Source: Candidatus Coatesiibacteriota bacterium
GTDB taxonomy: Bacteria; RBG-13-66-14; B26-G2; JAUVZD01
Reading direction: 5' to 3'
NCBI GenBank assembly: GCA_030602715.1
Contig: JAUVZD010000006.1
Coordinates: 90,465-154,464, forward strand
Length of the DNA stretch: 64,000 bases
The notes under the pieces were generated by a model. That model was not told the origin of the DNA. It saw only the letters and a program-made list of their open reading frames with translations, and ran no database searches. Below, piece by piece: positions 52,490 to 60,367 of this stretch. Position 1 is the stretch's first letter. Every line of letters begins with the position of its first letter. Both the position numbers and the translations under genes were made by a program.

Positions 52490-53248
52490 TTAATATGATA
52501 TTCCCCCAGTAAATCCTACATGATTGCACCAATCTTCAAACCATTTAAAACCTCTGTAACCGAAACTAAAATCAAAACCTAGATGAGGTAATACTCTATA
52601 TTCAATGCCCCCACCCCCACCTATTAAAAAACCAGTTGTAGAAGGGCCTTCAAAATAGAAATAATTACCATGTTCGTCTGAAAACCAACCATCAGGGAGC
52701 CCGGATATTTGCACACCTACATCAAAATATCCAGTAGGTGTAAATTGTGATTTTGGCATGAAAAAAAACTTTGTTTCTCCATAGATTGGAAAAAACCTTA
52801 TTTCTTTCCACCGTCCGTATCCAAATCCGAATTCAGCGCCACCACCTAAAAAAACCGGACCCAAACCCACTCCACTAACACCACCAAATGTGAATATTCC
52901 TCCCCCTCCTCCATACCCCATATGAAAAAGATAACCTGTTTTTGAATAACCTAGGAATCCAAACCGGTTTATTTTTCCAGGTGTTTTTTGCTTCTTTGTA
53001 TCTATGATACTTGTATCTCCAATATTTTCTTTGGTGACCTTGTCAATCTCGTTATAAGAGAATACCCATAAATCACCGGTTTCAGTTTCAATCTTAACGC
53101 TAATACCCGATATTTGTTCAATGATGACACCATAAACTACACTTCCATTTCTTAGATAAATGACATCCTCGTATTCGTCTGCGAATGGACCTAGGGGTAT
53201 TAAGAGAAATAAGATGATTAGTGAAGAGAGAAACATTGCATATCTCAT
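52490..53248 (-). CDS. Exported glycine-rich beta-barrel-like protein
   Basis: A 252-residue exported protein, not assigned to a family. Signal peptide (about 1-23), then DVIYLRNGSVVYGVIIEQ, a small beta-domain common before porin-like barrels in these phyla, then Gly/aromatic-rich strands to the end. ATG 53248 has a very strong AAGGAGG 6 nt upstream and is preferred to an upstream codon at 53266. More AT-rich than its neighbours. Confidence 0.6.
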   Translation of the reverse strand: MRYAMFLSSLIILFLLIPLGPFADEYEDVIYLRNGSVVYGVIIEQISGISVKIETETGDLWVFSYNEIDKVTKENIGDTSIIDTKKQKTPGKINRFGFLGYSKTGYLFHMGYGGGGGIFTFGGVSGVGLGPVFLGGGAEFGFGYGRWKEIRFFPIYGETKFFFMPKSQFTPTGYFDVGVQISGLPDGWFSDEHGNYFYFEGPSTTGFLIGGGGGIEYRVLPHLGFDFSFGYRGFKWFEDWCNHVGFTGGISY

Positions 53249-53283
53249 TTTTTCCTCCTTTTTCAATTTCGCTTCAACAACCT

Positions 53284-53508
53284 TTATTTTGTTTTCTTTA
53301 CCCTCTCTTTCCCTATTCCTTTTATCGCCCTAAACCACCCCTCAACATTCCTCCTCTGCACTGCAAAGCGCTGACTGCGCCTCTCCCAGCCTCTTTTGAA
53401 AATCACCTTAAGCTGGCTTCCGACCAGCAGCCAATCCCGACGGGCTCGGCTGAGCCCCTTGCCCCAGCGGGGGGCTTGCGCTTTCATGTGTTCTTCAGCG
53501 GATTTCAT
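53284..53508 (-). CDS. Possible small highly basic protein (or structured RNA)
   Basis: An open frame of 74 codons from ATG 53508, in the gap between the M50 and the barrel gene, all on the same strand. The product is rich in Arg and Lys (for example RGWERRSQRFAVQRRNVEG) and contains Trp, as in nucleic-acid-binding peptides. The frame stays open upstream, and a strong AAGGAGG near 53566-53572 sits 6 nt before an in-frame ATC, whereas ATG 53508 lacks a good site. The same stretch holds several palindromes (GCGGATTT/AAATCCGC around 53500; AGCCCC/GGGGCT around 53453-53478), so a structured RNA is the alternative. Not recognised. Confidence 0.35.
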   Translation of the reverse strand: MKSAEEHMKAQAPRWGKGLSRARRDWLLVGSQLKVIFKRGWERRSQRFAVQRRNVEGWFRAIKGIGKERVKKTK

Positions 53509-53573
53509 AAATCCGCCCAAGGGGAATCTGAACCTCTTTTGGGGGATGGCTTTCCTCCTTATCTTATTCGGAC

Positions 53574-54479
53574 CTAAAAGAACGGCACCGGCAAAAATGT
53601 TCCCAGGAAGACTATGACGGCAAGTATCCCCAACAGCTTCCGTTTTCCGTCCAGAGGTAGTTTATCGTCCTCCGGTGGTGGGTGACCGAAGCGGACAACC
53701 AGCATCGTCAGGATAGCCCAGAAGAACCACCCCATCCAAAGGAAGCCCAAAGCCAACATTCCCACAAAGGAGATGCGGGCGATGATGTTATGATAGCGCC
53801 CGAAGAGGGCATAGGAGATATGTCCCCCGTCCAACTGACCGATGGGGATGAGGTTGATGGAGGTGACCCACAGACCGATCCAGGCGGCGTAAGCCATAGG
53901 ATGGAGTTGGAGCCCCTGTTCCGGCGAGAGCATCCCGTGAATGGCATAAGCTGCCAGCTTGAAGAATATCCCCCCACCAAGAAGGGGCCAAACCTGTTTT
54001 CCCACCACCTGGGATAGGGGGATGACTGTGGAGTGGGTCAAGCCGACGAGCATGATGGGGACGGCGACCAGCAGCCCGGCTAAGGGACCGGCAAAACCGA
54101 TGTCTATGAGCGCCCGTCGGTTCTTAATTTTGTCCCGCATGCGTATGAAGGCGCCGAAAGTGCCCACCAGAGGATGGGGCACCGGCAGGAAATAGGGCAG
54201 GGAGGCGGATACTCGGTGGGCTCTGGAGGCGAAGTAGTGCCCCAGCTCGTGGGCGGTGAGGATAGCCATAAGCGAGAGGGAGAAGGGGAAGCCCAGATGA
54301 AGGTTTCTTATTGCGGGAAGGAAACTTCCGGTGGCTTGAAAGGCGCCGGCGAAGAGGGTGGAGACAAGGGTGGCGACATAGAGCAGGATGTTGAGCCACA
54401 GCTTGGTGGGCTTCCTCCTCACTTGAGGTGGCTTGGGCGTTTGATTGCTGGGTGTCTGCTGTCCTGAATATTCAGGCAT
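53574..54479 (-). CDS. Site-2-protease-family (M50) zinc metalloprotease
   Basis: A 301-residue polytopic protease cleaving within the membrane. Zinc motif HELGH at 77-81 and the second signature IGQLDGGH (D217) are both present, with about six hydrophobic helices. A Pro/Gln-rich cytoplasmic N-terminus precedes the first helix. Stops 16 nt after mtnP on the same strand, so co-transcribed with it. Confidence 0.9.
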   Translation of the reverse strand: MPEYSGQQTPSNQTPKPPQVRRKPTKLWLNILLYVATLVSTLFAGAFQATGSFLPAIRNLHLGFPFSLSLMAILTAHELGHYFASRAHRVSASLPYFLPVPHPLVGTFGAFIRMRDKIKNRRALIDIGFAGPLAGLLVAVPIMLVGLTHSTVIPLSQVVGKQVWPLLGGGIFFKLAAYAIHGMLSPEQGLQLHPMAYAAWIGLWVTSINLIPIGQLDGGHISYALFGRYHNIIARISFVGMLALGFLWMGWFFWAILTMLVVRFGHPPPEDDKLPLDGKRKLLGILAVIVFLGTFLPVPFF

Positions 54480-54495
54480 TTTGATTCGGTTGGGA

Positions 54496-55362
54496 TTAGG
54501 ATATATATTTCCCGATGATGAGTTCCAGATCCTTCTTGCGTTTCTCGGGTATCAGTTTCGGGTCGGTGATGATGGCATTTTTCAACGCCTGCCTGCAGGG
54601 GCAGTCGCTTACATCCGAAGTAAGCCGTCTCACCGCCCGCTTGATTATTTTCTTGACATTCTCAATGTTGTGCTGGAGATTTTTTATTACCATTTCAATA
54701 GTAACATCCTCGCCTTGATGCCAGACATCGTAGTCGGTGACGCAGGCAAGAATCGCATAACAGATCTCCGCCTCCCGAGCCAGCTTGGCTTCCGGGGCGC
54801 TGGTCATACCGATGACCGAAAGCCCCCAGGACTGATATATCTGGGATTCGGCTCGGGTGGAGAACTGAGGTCCCTCCATGGTGATATAGGTGCCTCCCTT
54901 GTGGACCGGGACGCTCTCCTCACGGGTTGATTGGTAGAGAACCTCGGAGAGGCGACTGCAGTAGGGGTCGGCGAAAGAGACGTGGGCGACGATGCCGTCT
55001 CCGAAGAAGGTGTTGGTTCGGAGTCGGGTCCAGTCCACCAGTTGGTCACAGATGACGATATCTCTGGGTCGCAACTCCTCTTTGAGGGAACCGCAGGCGC
55101 TCACACTGATTATCTGTGTCACCCCCAGTGATTTGAGGGCATAGATATTTGCCCGATTGTTGATATCGCTGGGGGAGGTGTGATGTCCTTTTCCGTGGCG
55201 GGGAAGGAAGCAGATGTGGGTTCCCTCCAGGTCGGCTATGATTATGCTATCAGAGGGTTCTCCAAAGGGGGTATTGGGACTTACCTGTTCTACTATCTCC
55301 AAGCCCTCAATTTGGTAGAGTCCGCTTCCGCCGATGACCCCGATGCTCACATCTTGGGGCAT
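54496..55362 (-). CDS. mtnP: S-methyl-5'-thioadenosine phosphorylase
   Basis: Cytoplasmic purine-nucleoside phosphorylase of 288 residues that splits methylthioadenosine into adenine and methylthioribose-1-phosphate, starting methionine salvage. IGVIGGSGLYQ at residues 7-17 and FLPRHGKGH bind phosphate; TMEGPQFSTRAES and MTSAPEAKLAREAEICYA complete the family signature. The Ser/Thr and Asp pattern (VTDYDVWH) favours MTA or adenosine over guanosine. ATG 55362 has GGAG 8 nt upstream. Confidence 0.93.
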   Translation of the reverse strand: MPQDVSIGVIGGSGLYQIEGLEIVEQVSPNTPFGEPSDSIIIADLEGTHICFLPRHGKGHHTSPSDINNRANIYALKSLGVTQIISVSACGSLKEELRPRDIVICDQLVDWTRLRTNTFFGDGIVAHVSFADPYCSRLSEVLYQSTREESVPVHKGGTYITMEGPQFSTRAESQIYQSWGLSVIGMTSAPEAKLAREAEICYAILACVTDYDVWHQGEDVTIEMVIKNLQHNIENVKKIIKRAVRRLTSDVSDCPCRQALKNAIITDPKLIPEKRKKDLELIIGKYIS

Positions 55363-55437
55363 GTTTTTTTCTCCTTTTCACCAGATTGGGTATGAAAATG
55401 TCAACCTCTATGATATGAAAAAAGGGGGCTTGTTTCC

Positions 55438-55540
55438 ATAGAAAAAGAGAGAGCTTATTAAAGCCCTCTTTTTTTAAATTGCGATAGTTTGGACCTAGAA
55501 TGGGATGGTGGCGGTTACGCCGGCGCCGAAGTAGAGGTTA
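55438..55540 (-). pseudogene. 3-prime remnant of a third copy of the 56.8-58.6 kb barrel family
   Basis: Minus strand around 55545-55499 reads NNLYFGAGVTATIPF followed by a stop, nearly the same as the last 14 residues of the gene at 57743-58585. The downstream stem-loop (55440-55475) is a degenerate form of that gene's terminator (57691-57724). Upstream of the fragment the sequence becomes AT-rich and unrelated. In the 341-nt gap the remainder holds a TTGACA box near 55403 (minus) and the next gene's promoter. Confidence 0.75.
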
Positions 55541-55615
55541 TTATATAATTTATTAGGGGCAATGCGCACCACCAATTAATGCATAGTTATTTCTTACATT
55601 TCATTTTTTATTTAC

Positions 55616-55644
55616 TTGACATTCTGATTTAAAAAAGTTATAAG
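55616..55644 (+). promoter_or_regulatory. Promoter of the YbjQ-like lipoprotein gene
   Basis: TTGACA (55616-55621), 17-bp spacer, TATAAG (55639-55644). Confidence 0.75.
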
Positions 55645-55703
55645 GAAAAAAGGAAGTTTCTGATTTTAAAAAAAATATTTTTTTATAAAGAAAGGAGAAA
55701 ATC

Positions 55704-56084
55704 GTGAAAAAGGTAATAATTTTAACAATGTTTGGTTTAATCCTTTTGGTATCCTGTAGGCCTAATATTTCTTATAGTCCATACAATGTGGATTATATAA
55801 AGAAGGGAACATTAGCTAAGGATATCTTGATTATGGAGACTGAGCCAAGTAAACCTTATATTGCGATAGGATATATTGAGGTTAGTAAGAAAGGGAATAC
55901 TTCGCTTAGTGATGTTTCTTCTGCTGATTTAATTCCGTTACTTCAACAAGAGGCAGCAAATGCTGGTGGTGATGCTGTCATAAATGTTAAATTTGAAAGA
56001 TATGAAGGTGGAATTTCTGGGTATGGATTGCTTGGAAAGCAACCCGTATTGAGAGGGACTGGAACAGTTATCGTATTTAAGTAG
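55704..56084 (+). CDS. Small lipoprotein with YbjQ-like (heavy-metal-binding) domain
   Basis: A 126-residue lipoprotein (C18 in LVSC). The LLQQEAANAGGDAVINVKFE segment and the closing GTGTVIVF are typical of the YbjQ/UPF0145-like fold that forms ring pentamers. Start GTG 55704 with AAAGGAGAAAATC. AT-rich and on the opposite strand to the surrounding barrel genes; probably arrived together with the next gene. Confidence 0.65.
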   Translation: MKKVIILTMFGLILLVSCRPNISYSPYNVDYIKKGTLAKDILIMETEPSKPYIAIGYIEVSKKGNTSLSDVSSADLIPLLQQEAANAGGDAVINVKFERYEGGISGYGLLGKQPVLRGTGTVIVFK

Positions 56085-56251
56085 ATTTTTTAAAAGAATA
56101 TTATAATTATTATGGTGATGATAGTCTATTTGACTATCAGGATTAGATATTGTTTTGTTGGAAGATATTGTATTAAATTGAGTAGACCGCATTTATTCAG
56201 ATAGCTATTTTCAAAAATAGATTTAATTTCTCTATGAAAGGTGGTAGACAA

Positions 56252-56755
56252 ATGTTTAGGATTTTTATTCTGTCAATGATTATTTTTGCATTTACTCCTG
56301 TTTTGTGTATGTCTTATGTTAGTGTATATCCTGGTTTTGGAGTTGGTTTTCTTAAATGGGGGGATGGTCCAACTGATTTACAAACAACAGGTTTTGTAGG
56401 ATTTAGGGTTCATCCTATGGTTGGAATAGTAATGGAAGGTAACTATTCTTTTGAAAGTGCATATGGTTACACTATTCATGTTGTTCAAGCAGGTGGGGGG
56501 ATGGACATTTTTGTTATTGGTTTTATGAGCAAAAAGCCATTAGTAGACCCTTATTTTTATGCCCGTGGTGGTTATACACGTGGATTTGGAGTACCCGGTG
56601 CTGGTAATGGAGGATATGCTCGCTTTGGCGGTGGGATTCCTTTTCTTCTTGGAACAATTATGCCCTATGTTGAGTTCGGAGGATTTATCGCTTTTGGTGG
56701 TGGTGGTTCATCAACTGCATTTAATCTTATGGGTGGACTAAGATTTGATTTGTAA
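56252..56755 (+). CDS. Small exported beta-barrel protein
   Basis: A 167-residue exported protein (signal peptide about 1-19). The remainder is strands rich in Gly, Phe and Tyr (YPGFGVGFLKWGDG, YFYARGGYTRGFG), like small outer-membrane barrels. Ends FDL with an aromatic near the C-terminus. ATG 56252 with AAAGGTGG is preferred to ATG 56234. AT-rich. Confidence 0.55.
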   Translation: MFRIFILSMIIFAFTPVLCMSYVSVYPGFGVGFLKWGDGPTDLQTTGFVGFRVHPMVGIVMEGNYSFESAYGYTIHVVQAGGGMDIFVIGFMSKKPLVDPYFYARGGYTRGFGVPGAGNGGYARFGGGIPFLLGTIMPYVEFGGFIAFGGGGSSTAFNLMGGLRFDL

Positions 56756-56780
56756 TGTAGAAAAGCAATAATTACAAAAA

Positions 56781-56808
56781 AAGAAGGGAGCCTTTAAGCT
56801 CCCTTCTT
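56781..56808. terminator. Bidirectional terminator
   Basis: AAGAAGGGAGC (56781-56791) pairs perfectly with GCTCCCTTCTT (56798-56808); A-run before and TT after. Confidence 0.85.
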
Positions 56809-56831
56809 ATTAACTAAGTGTTAATTTCTAT

Positions 56832-57644
56832 CTACATAGGAATGTTGGCGGTTACGCCGGCACCGAAGTAGATGTCCTTGGTTGTATTAGAATCACCTAG
56901 ACGATAGCTGAAGACCTCGTTGATGGTAACATTGGGGGAGAGCTTCCAGTTGAATTTTTCGCCCACCCAATACTCTTTGGGGTCGTTTGGATTCTGAACT
57001 CCAGCCGTTTCGCCCTTGATAACCGGGATGGCTACGCCGAATACGCCGCTAAAACTCATCTTGGGATTGAATTCATAGCCGTATTCGGCGACGAAGTAGA
57101 AGGGACTTGGGTCTTTCACATTGTTTTTAGCCATCTCCAGGGTCATTCCTATCTGGGCGTCCAGCTTGAAGGCGGTGGTGTAGCCCATGTGGAAGAGTCC
57201 GGCGAAGTCAATAGCCATACAGTCTTCCGGTCCATAATCTGTTCCCCTATCGGTGCCTATCGGGAGGCGGAAGGCGATGCGGGGACCGACGGAGATGTTG
57301 GGTTTGAGCATGGGGATGAACTTACCCTTGATCCACAGGTTGTTGAGGTAAAATTCGTTATCTATCCCCGCTGTGCCGGACATGTAATACTCTAGGGGCA
57401 TAATGAAGGATGCCGACCAGCGCTCATCAAAAGCATAGCCTACGTGTATTGGGAAATAGATATAGCTATCGCCCGTATCTGCCTTGGCTTTGTAATAGAT
57501 AAAGTAACCGTTGGTGATGACCGCCTTGGGGGTGTGGTTCTGGGCGCAGTTTTCAAAGGTGATGACATCGTGGTAGAATACAGCGGATGCAGAAGCTATG
57601 CCAGCAAAGACTAGCAGTGTGGAAAAAACGATCAGCTTATTCAT
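56832..57644 (-). CDS. Exported barrel-like protein, paralog A
   Basis: A 270-residue exported protein of unknown function, signal peptide about 1-20. Shares long segments with paralog B next to it (GLFHMGYTTAFKLDAQ, EYWVGEKFNWKLSPNVT, YFGAGVTANIP). The repeated aromatic strands and closing beta-strand suggest an outer-membrane barrel. ATG 57644 has a perfect AGGAGG in front; an open frame runs further upstream but has no ribosome site. A terminator lies between B and A, so A depends on read-through or its own weak promoter. Confidence 0.7.
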   Translation of the reverse strand: MNKLIVFSTLLVFAGIASASAVFYHDVITFENCAQNHTPKAVITNGYFIYYKAKADTGDSYIYFPIHVGYAFDERWSASFIMPLEYYMSGTAGIDNEFYLNNLWIKGKFIPMLKPNISVGPRIAFRLPIGTDRGTDYGPEDCMAIDFAGLFHMGYTTAFKLDAQIGMTLEMAKNNVKDPSPFYFVAEYGYEFNPKMSFSGVFGVAIPVIKGETAGVQNPNDPKEYWVGEKFNWKLSPNVTINEVFSYRLGDSNTTKDIYFGAGVTANIPM

Positions 57645-57690
57645 AGTGATCCTCCTGTAATAGTTAAAGATACTGGATATATGAAACGAG

Positions 57691-57724
57691 AAAAAGAGGG
57701 AGCTTATCAAAGCTCCCTCTTTTT
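57691..57724 (-). terminator. Strong terminator after paralog B
   Basis: AAAAAGAGGGAGCT pairs with AGCTCCCTCTTTTT around TATCAA; 15-bp stem with T-run on the minus strand. It separates paralog B from A. Confidence 0.85.
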
Positions 57725-57742
57725 CATTGCGATACTTTGGAC

Positions 57743-58585
57743 CTAGAATGGTATTGTGGCGGTTACGCCGGCACCGAAGTAGAGGTCCTTGGTTGTATCA
57801 GAATCACCGAGACGATAGCTGAAGACCTCGTTGATGGTAACATTGGGGGAGAGTTTCCAGTTAAACTTTTCGCCCACCCAATACTCTTTGAAGCCATCTA
57901 CATCTCTAGTCTGTCCTGGGTTAGTCGGATCAAGTTCTTCACCTTTGAGAACCGGGATGGCTACGCCTATAATGCCGCAAAAGCTCATCTTGGGGTTGAA
58001 TGCATAGCCGGGTTCGGCGACGAAGTAGAAGGGGCTTGGAGATTTGACATTGTCTTTAGCCAACTCCAGAGTCATACCCACCTGGGCGTCCAGCTTGAAG
58101 GCGGTGGTGTAGCCCATGTGGAAGAGCCCGGCGAAGTCAATAGCCATGTGCTTGACGGCTATCCCATCGGTTCCAACCGGGAGTCGGAAGGCGATGCGGG
58201 GACCGACGGATATGTTGGGTCCGAGCATGGGGATGAACTTGCCCTTGATCCAGGGGTCGGCAAGACCAAATTTACCTTTTTCCACATCCGGGGTGATTGG
58301 ATCATCAACTGGCATTGTTTTTACCAAAGGCAGAACAAAGGAAGCGCTCCAACGTTCGTCAAAGGCAAATCCGACATCCAAGGGGAAGTGTATGGCTTTG
58401 TCTCTGGCATCCGCTACTGCCTCGGACATGTAGAAAACAAAATGGCCGTTGGCGATTAAAGCCTTGGGGGTGTAGTTCTGGGCGCAGTTTTCGAAGGTAA
58501 TCATCGGGTGGAAGAATACTTCGGCGGAAACAGAAGCGGCGCCAACTAAAACTAATAGTGCGGTAAATGCGATTAACCTCTTCAC
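57743..58585 (-). CDS. Exported barrel-like protein, paralog B
   Basis: A 280-residue exported protein, paralog of A, signal peptide about 1-21 (ASVSA). Same architecture: FENCAQNYTPKALIANGHF after the signal peptide, barrel-type strands, last residue Phe as in outer-membrane proteins. Start GTG 58585 with AAAGGAGG 9 nt upstream. Own promoter at 58627-58654. An insertion (KGEELDPTNPGQTRDVDGF) is present relative to A. Confidence 0.7.
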   Translation of the reverse strand: MKRLIAFTALLVLVGAASVSAEVFFHPMITFENCAQNYTPKALIANGHFVFYMSEAVADARDKAIHFPLDVGFAFDERWSASFVLPLVKTMPVDDPITPDVEKGKFGLADPWIKGKFIPMLGPNISVGPRIAFRLPVGTDGIAVKHMAIDFAGLFHMGYTTAFKLDAQVGMTLELAKDNVKSPSPFYFVAEPGYAFNPKMSFCGIIGVAIPVLKGEELDPTNPGQTRDVDGFKEYWVGEKFNWKLSPNVTINEVFSYRLGDSDTTKDLYFGAGVTATIPF

Positions 58586-58626
58586 AACAATCCTCCTTTA
58601 GTGGTTGGTGATGCTTTAATGTTTAA

Positions 58627-58654
58627 ACTATACAAAACCTAAAGCTTTTGTCAA
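58627..58654 (-). promoter_or_regulatory. Promoter of paralog B
   Basis: Minus strand TTGACA (58649-58654), 16-bp spacer, TATAGT (58627-58632). Confidence 0.7.
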
Positions 58655-58751
58655 GGGAAATTTTCGCTGTAAGATATCACAGATGTAATCATATCTTATA
58701 AGTTAATAAGTGCGATATTTCAAGTAAAATATCGTTATAATTGTAAAACAG

Positions 58752-59915
58752 TTAAGCTGAATAAATATCACAAGTTTTTATAAATTCGGCAATATCTTCA
58801 TGGTTGTTGTATATGTGCGGAGCTATGCGCACTGAACCCTCACGCATTGTAACGGCGATATCTTCCTGCTCAAGGACTTCTTCCAGCCGGCGGTAGTCCC
58901 TTGGCAGGAATACAGCCACATTGGAACGATACTTCTGATATGAATCGCTTAAAACCGGCTTCCATCCCAACTTCGGAAGGGCTTCGTATAGCATTTTGTT
59001 AAGGTTTAGTATATGTTTTTCTATTATTTCAGTGCCCACATCGCACAGTAGGTCAATTGAGGTCGCCATGCCCTCAGAGAGGATGTAGGAGATGGTAGCC
59101 ATCTCCAGACGGCGGGCGTCATCATAAGGTTCCCAATCGTAGTTGGTAAGTCCCTCAAAGGGGTGTTCCCTGTCCCGTTCTACTGAAAGCCAGCCCAGGG
59201 ATGGTGGTGAAAGCTCTTTTTGTAAGTTCCGCTCCACATACATGAAGCCGATTCCCAGGGGAGAGAGCAGCCACTTGGGACCGGCGGTGCAGAGAATATC
59301 TACCCCCATCTCCTTCACATCACATTGCAGTCCGCCCACTCCCTGTATCCCGTCAACCACAATTCCCATTCCCGCATCCCGGCAAACTGCGGAAAGCTCA
59401 GCCAGAGGTTGGCGCACCCCGCTTTTGAAACCGACCCAGGAGATGAAGAGTGCCTTGCTCTTGGGGGATATCTGCTTTTTCAGCTCCTCGGAGGTGAGCA
59501 GTCCGTGTTCGCATTCAATTAGCCGAACCTCAACCCCCTTCTGCTTTAATCCCATGACGGTATAGACCGGTGCCGGAAACTCCTCTGTGGGGATTAGCAC
59601 CTGGTCGCCTTCACGCAACGGTAGGGACCAGGCGGCTCGGATGAGCCCCCAGGAGGTGTTGGGCATGAGCGCTATCTCCTCCACCTCCGCACCGATGATG
59701 CGGGCGGCAGCCACTCTGGCTCGTTGTAGGTGGTGTAATTCAGTTGAATAACCGCCGACGCAGTCGGCGCGGGCACTGAAGAGGTCAGCGATCTTCTCCT
59801 GAGTGGGCATGGGCAGGGGACCGATAGCGGCGGCGTTCAGATATATGCGATTTTGGGTGATGGGAAAAAATCTCCGCACCACCCGTAAGTCATCGTATTT
59901 ATGGGCTTTGCTCAT
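58752..59915 (-). CDS. Class-V aminotransferase (cysteine-desulfurase-like)
   Basis: PLP enzyme of 387 residues. The lysine that binds PLP is K214 in AGPKWLLSPLG, and the PLP-N1-binding D188 lies in VDGIQGVGG. NAAAIGPLP near the N-terminus and NTSWGLIRAAWSL complete the fold signature. Conserved cysteine of true desulfurases is not evident near the usual position, so it may act on another amino acid. ATG 59915 begins 3 nt after the ybaB stop: dnaX-ybaB-aminotransferase operon. Confidence 0.85.
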   Translation of the reverse strand: MSKAHKYDDLRVVRRFFPITQNRIYLNAAAIGPLPMPTQEKIADLFSARADCVGGYSTELHHLQRARVAAARIIGAEVEEIALMPNTSWGLIRAAWSLPLREGDQVLIPTEEFPAPVYTVMGLKQKGVEVRLIECEHGLLTSEELKKQISPKSKALFISWVGFKSGVRQPLAELSAVCRDAGMGIVVDGIQGVGGLQCDVKEMGVDILCTAGPKWLLSPLGIGFMYVERNLQKELSPPSLGWLSVERDREHPFEGLTNYDWEPYDDARRLEMATISYILSEGMATSIDLLCDVGTEIIEKHILNLNKMLYEALPKLGWKPVLSDSYQKYRSNVAVFLPRDYRRLEEVLEQEDIAVTMREGSVRIAPHIYNNHEDIAEFIKTCDIYSA

Positions 59916-59918
59916 GGT

Positions 59919-60266
59919 CTACTCTTGCTTCAAGCCCCCTTCCATGAGGTTGGCTAAACCCGTCAGAGGGAGACCGCCGGTAATCTTTTTCATAGCCTTG
60001 CGGGCGGCTTCTTCGGCTCTGCGCCGCCCCTCATTTACCGCAGACATAATCAAGGTCTCCAGCATCTCCACATCCTTGCCCTCCAGCAAGCCGGGGTCTA
60101 TCTTGATGGAGATGAAATCACCGGCGCCGTTTACCAGAACAGTTACCATTCCGCCACCGGCGCTGGCTTCAATCCGCAGGGCATCCAGCTCCTGCTTTAT
60201 CTTCACCATCTGCTCCTGCATGGCTCTAGCCTGCTTCATCAGAGCGTTCAAGTTTCCGCCTAGCAA
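59919..60266 (-). CDS. YbaB/EbfC nucleoid-associated protein
   Basis: A 115-residue DNA-binding protein. ALMKQARAMQEQMVKIKQEL is the typical start helix; GDFISIKIDP and the C-terminal EEAARKAMKKITGGLP also fit. Genes of this family lie next to dnaX in many bacteria, as here. TTG 60266 is preferred to an inner ATG because family N-termini extend that far and AGGAGG is at a fitting distance. Confidence 0.9.
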   Translation of the reverse strand: MLGGNLNALMKQARAMQEQMVKIKQELDALRIEASAGGGMVTVLVNGAGDFISIKIDPGLLEGKDVEMLETLIMSAVNEGRRRAEEAARKAMKKITGGLPLTGLANLMEGGLKQE

Positions 60267-60367
60267 AATCTACTTCCTCCTGTTGTAAAATGGGTTTTTG
60301 AATGTCAGTGTTGATACAATACCAGTATAACAAAAAATTCCCAATTTATGTCCCCAAAAACCTCCGC

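Noticed and set aside
57737-58459. A 240-codon plus-strand open frame opposite paralog B
   Set aside because: Antisense shadow of a gene with signal peptide, Shine-Dalgarno and paralog.
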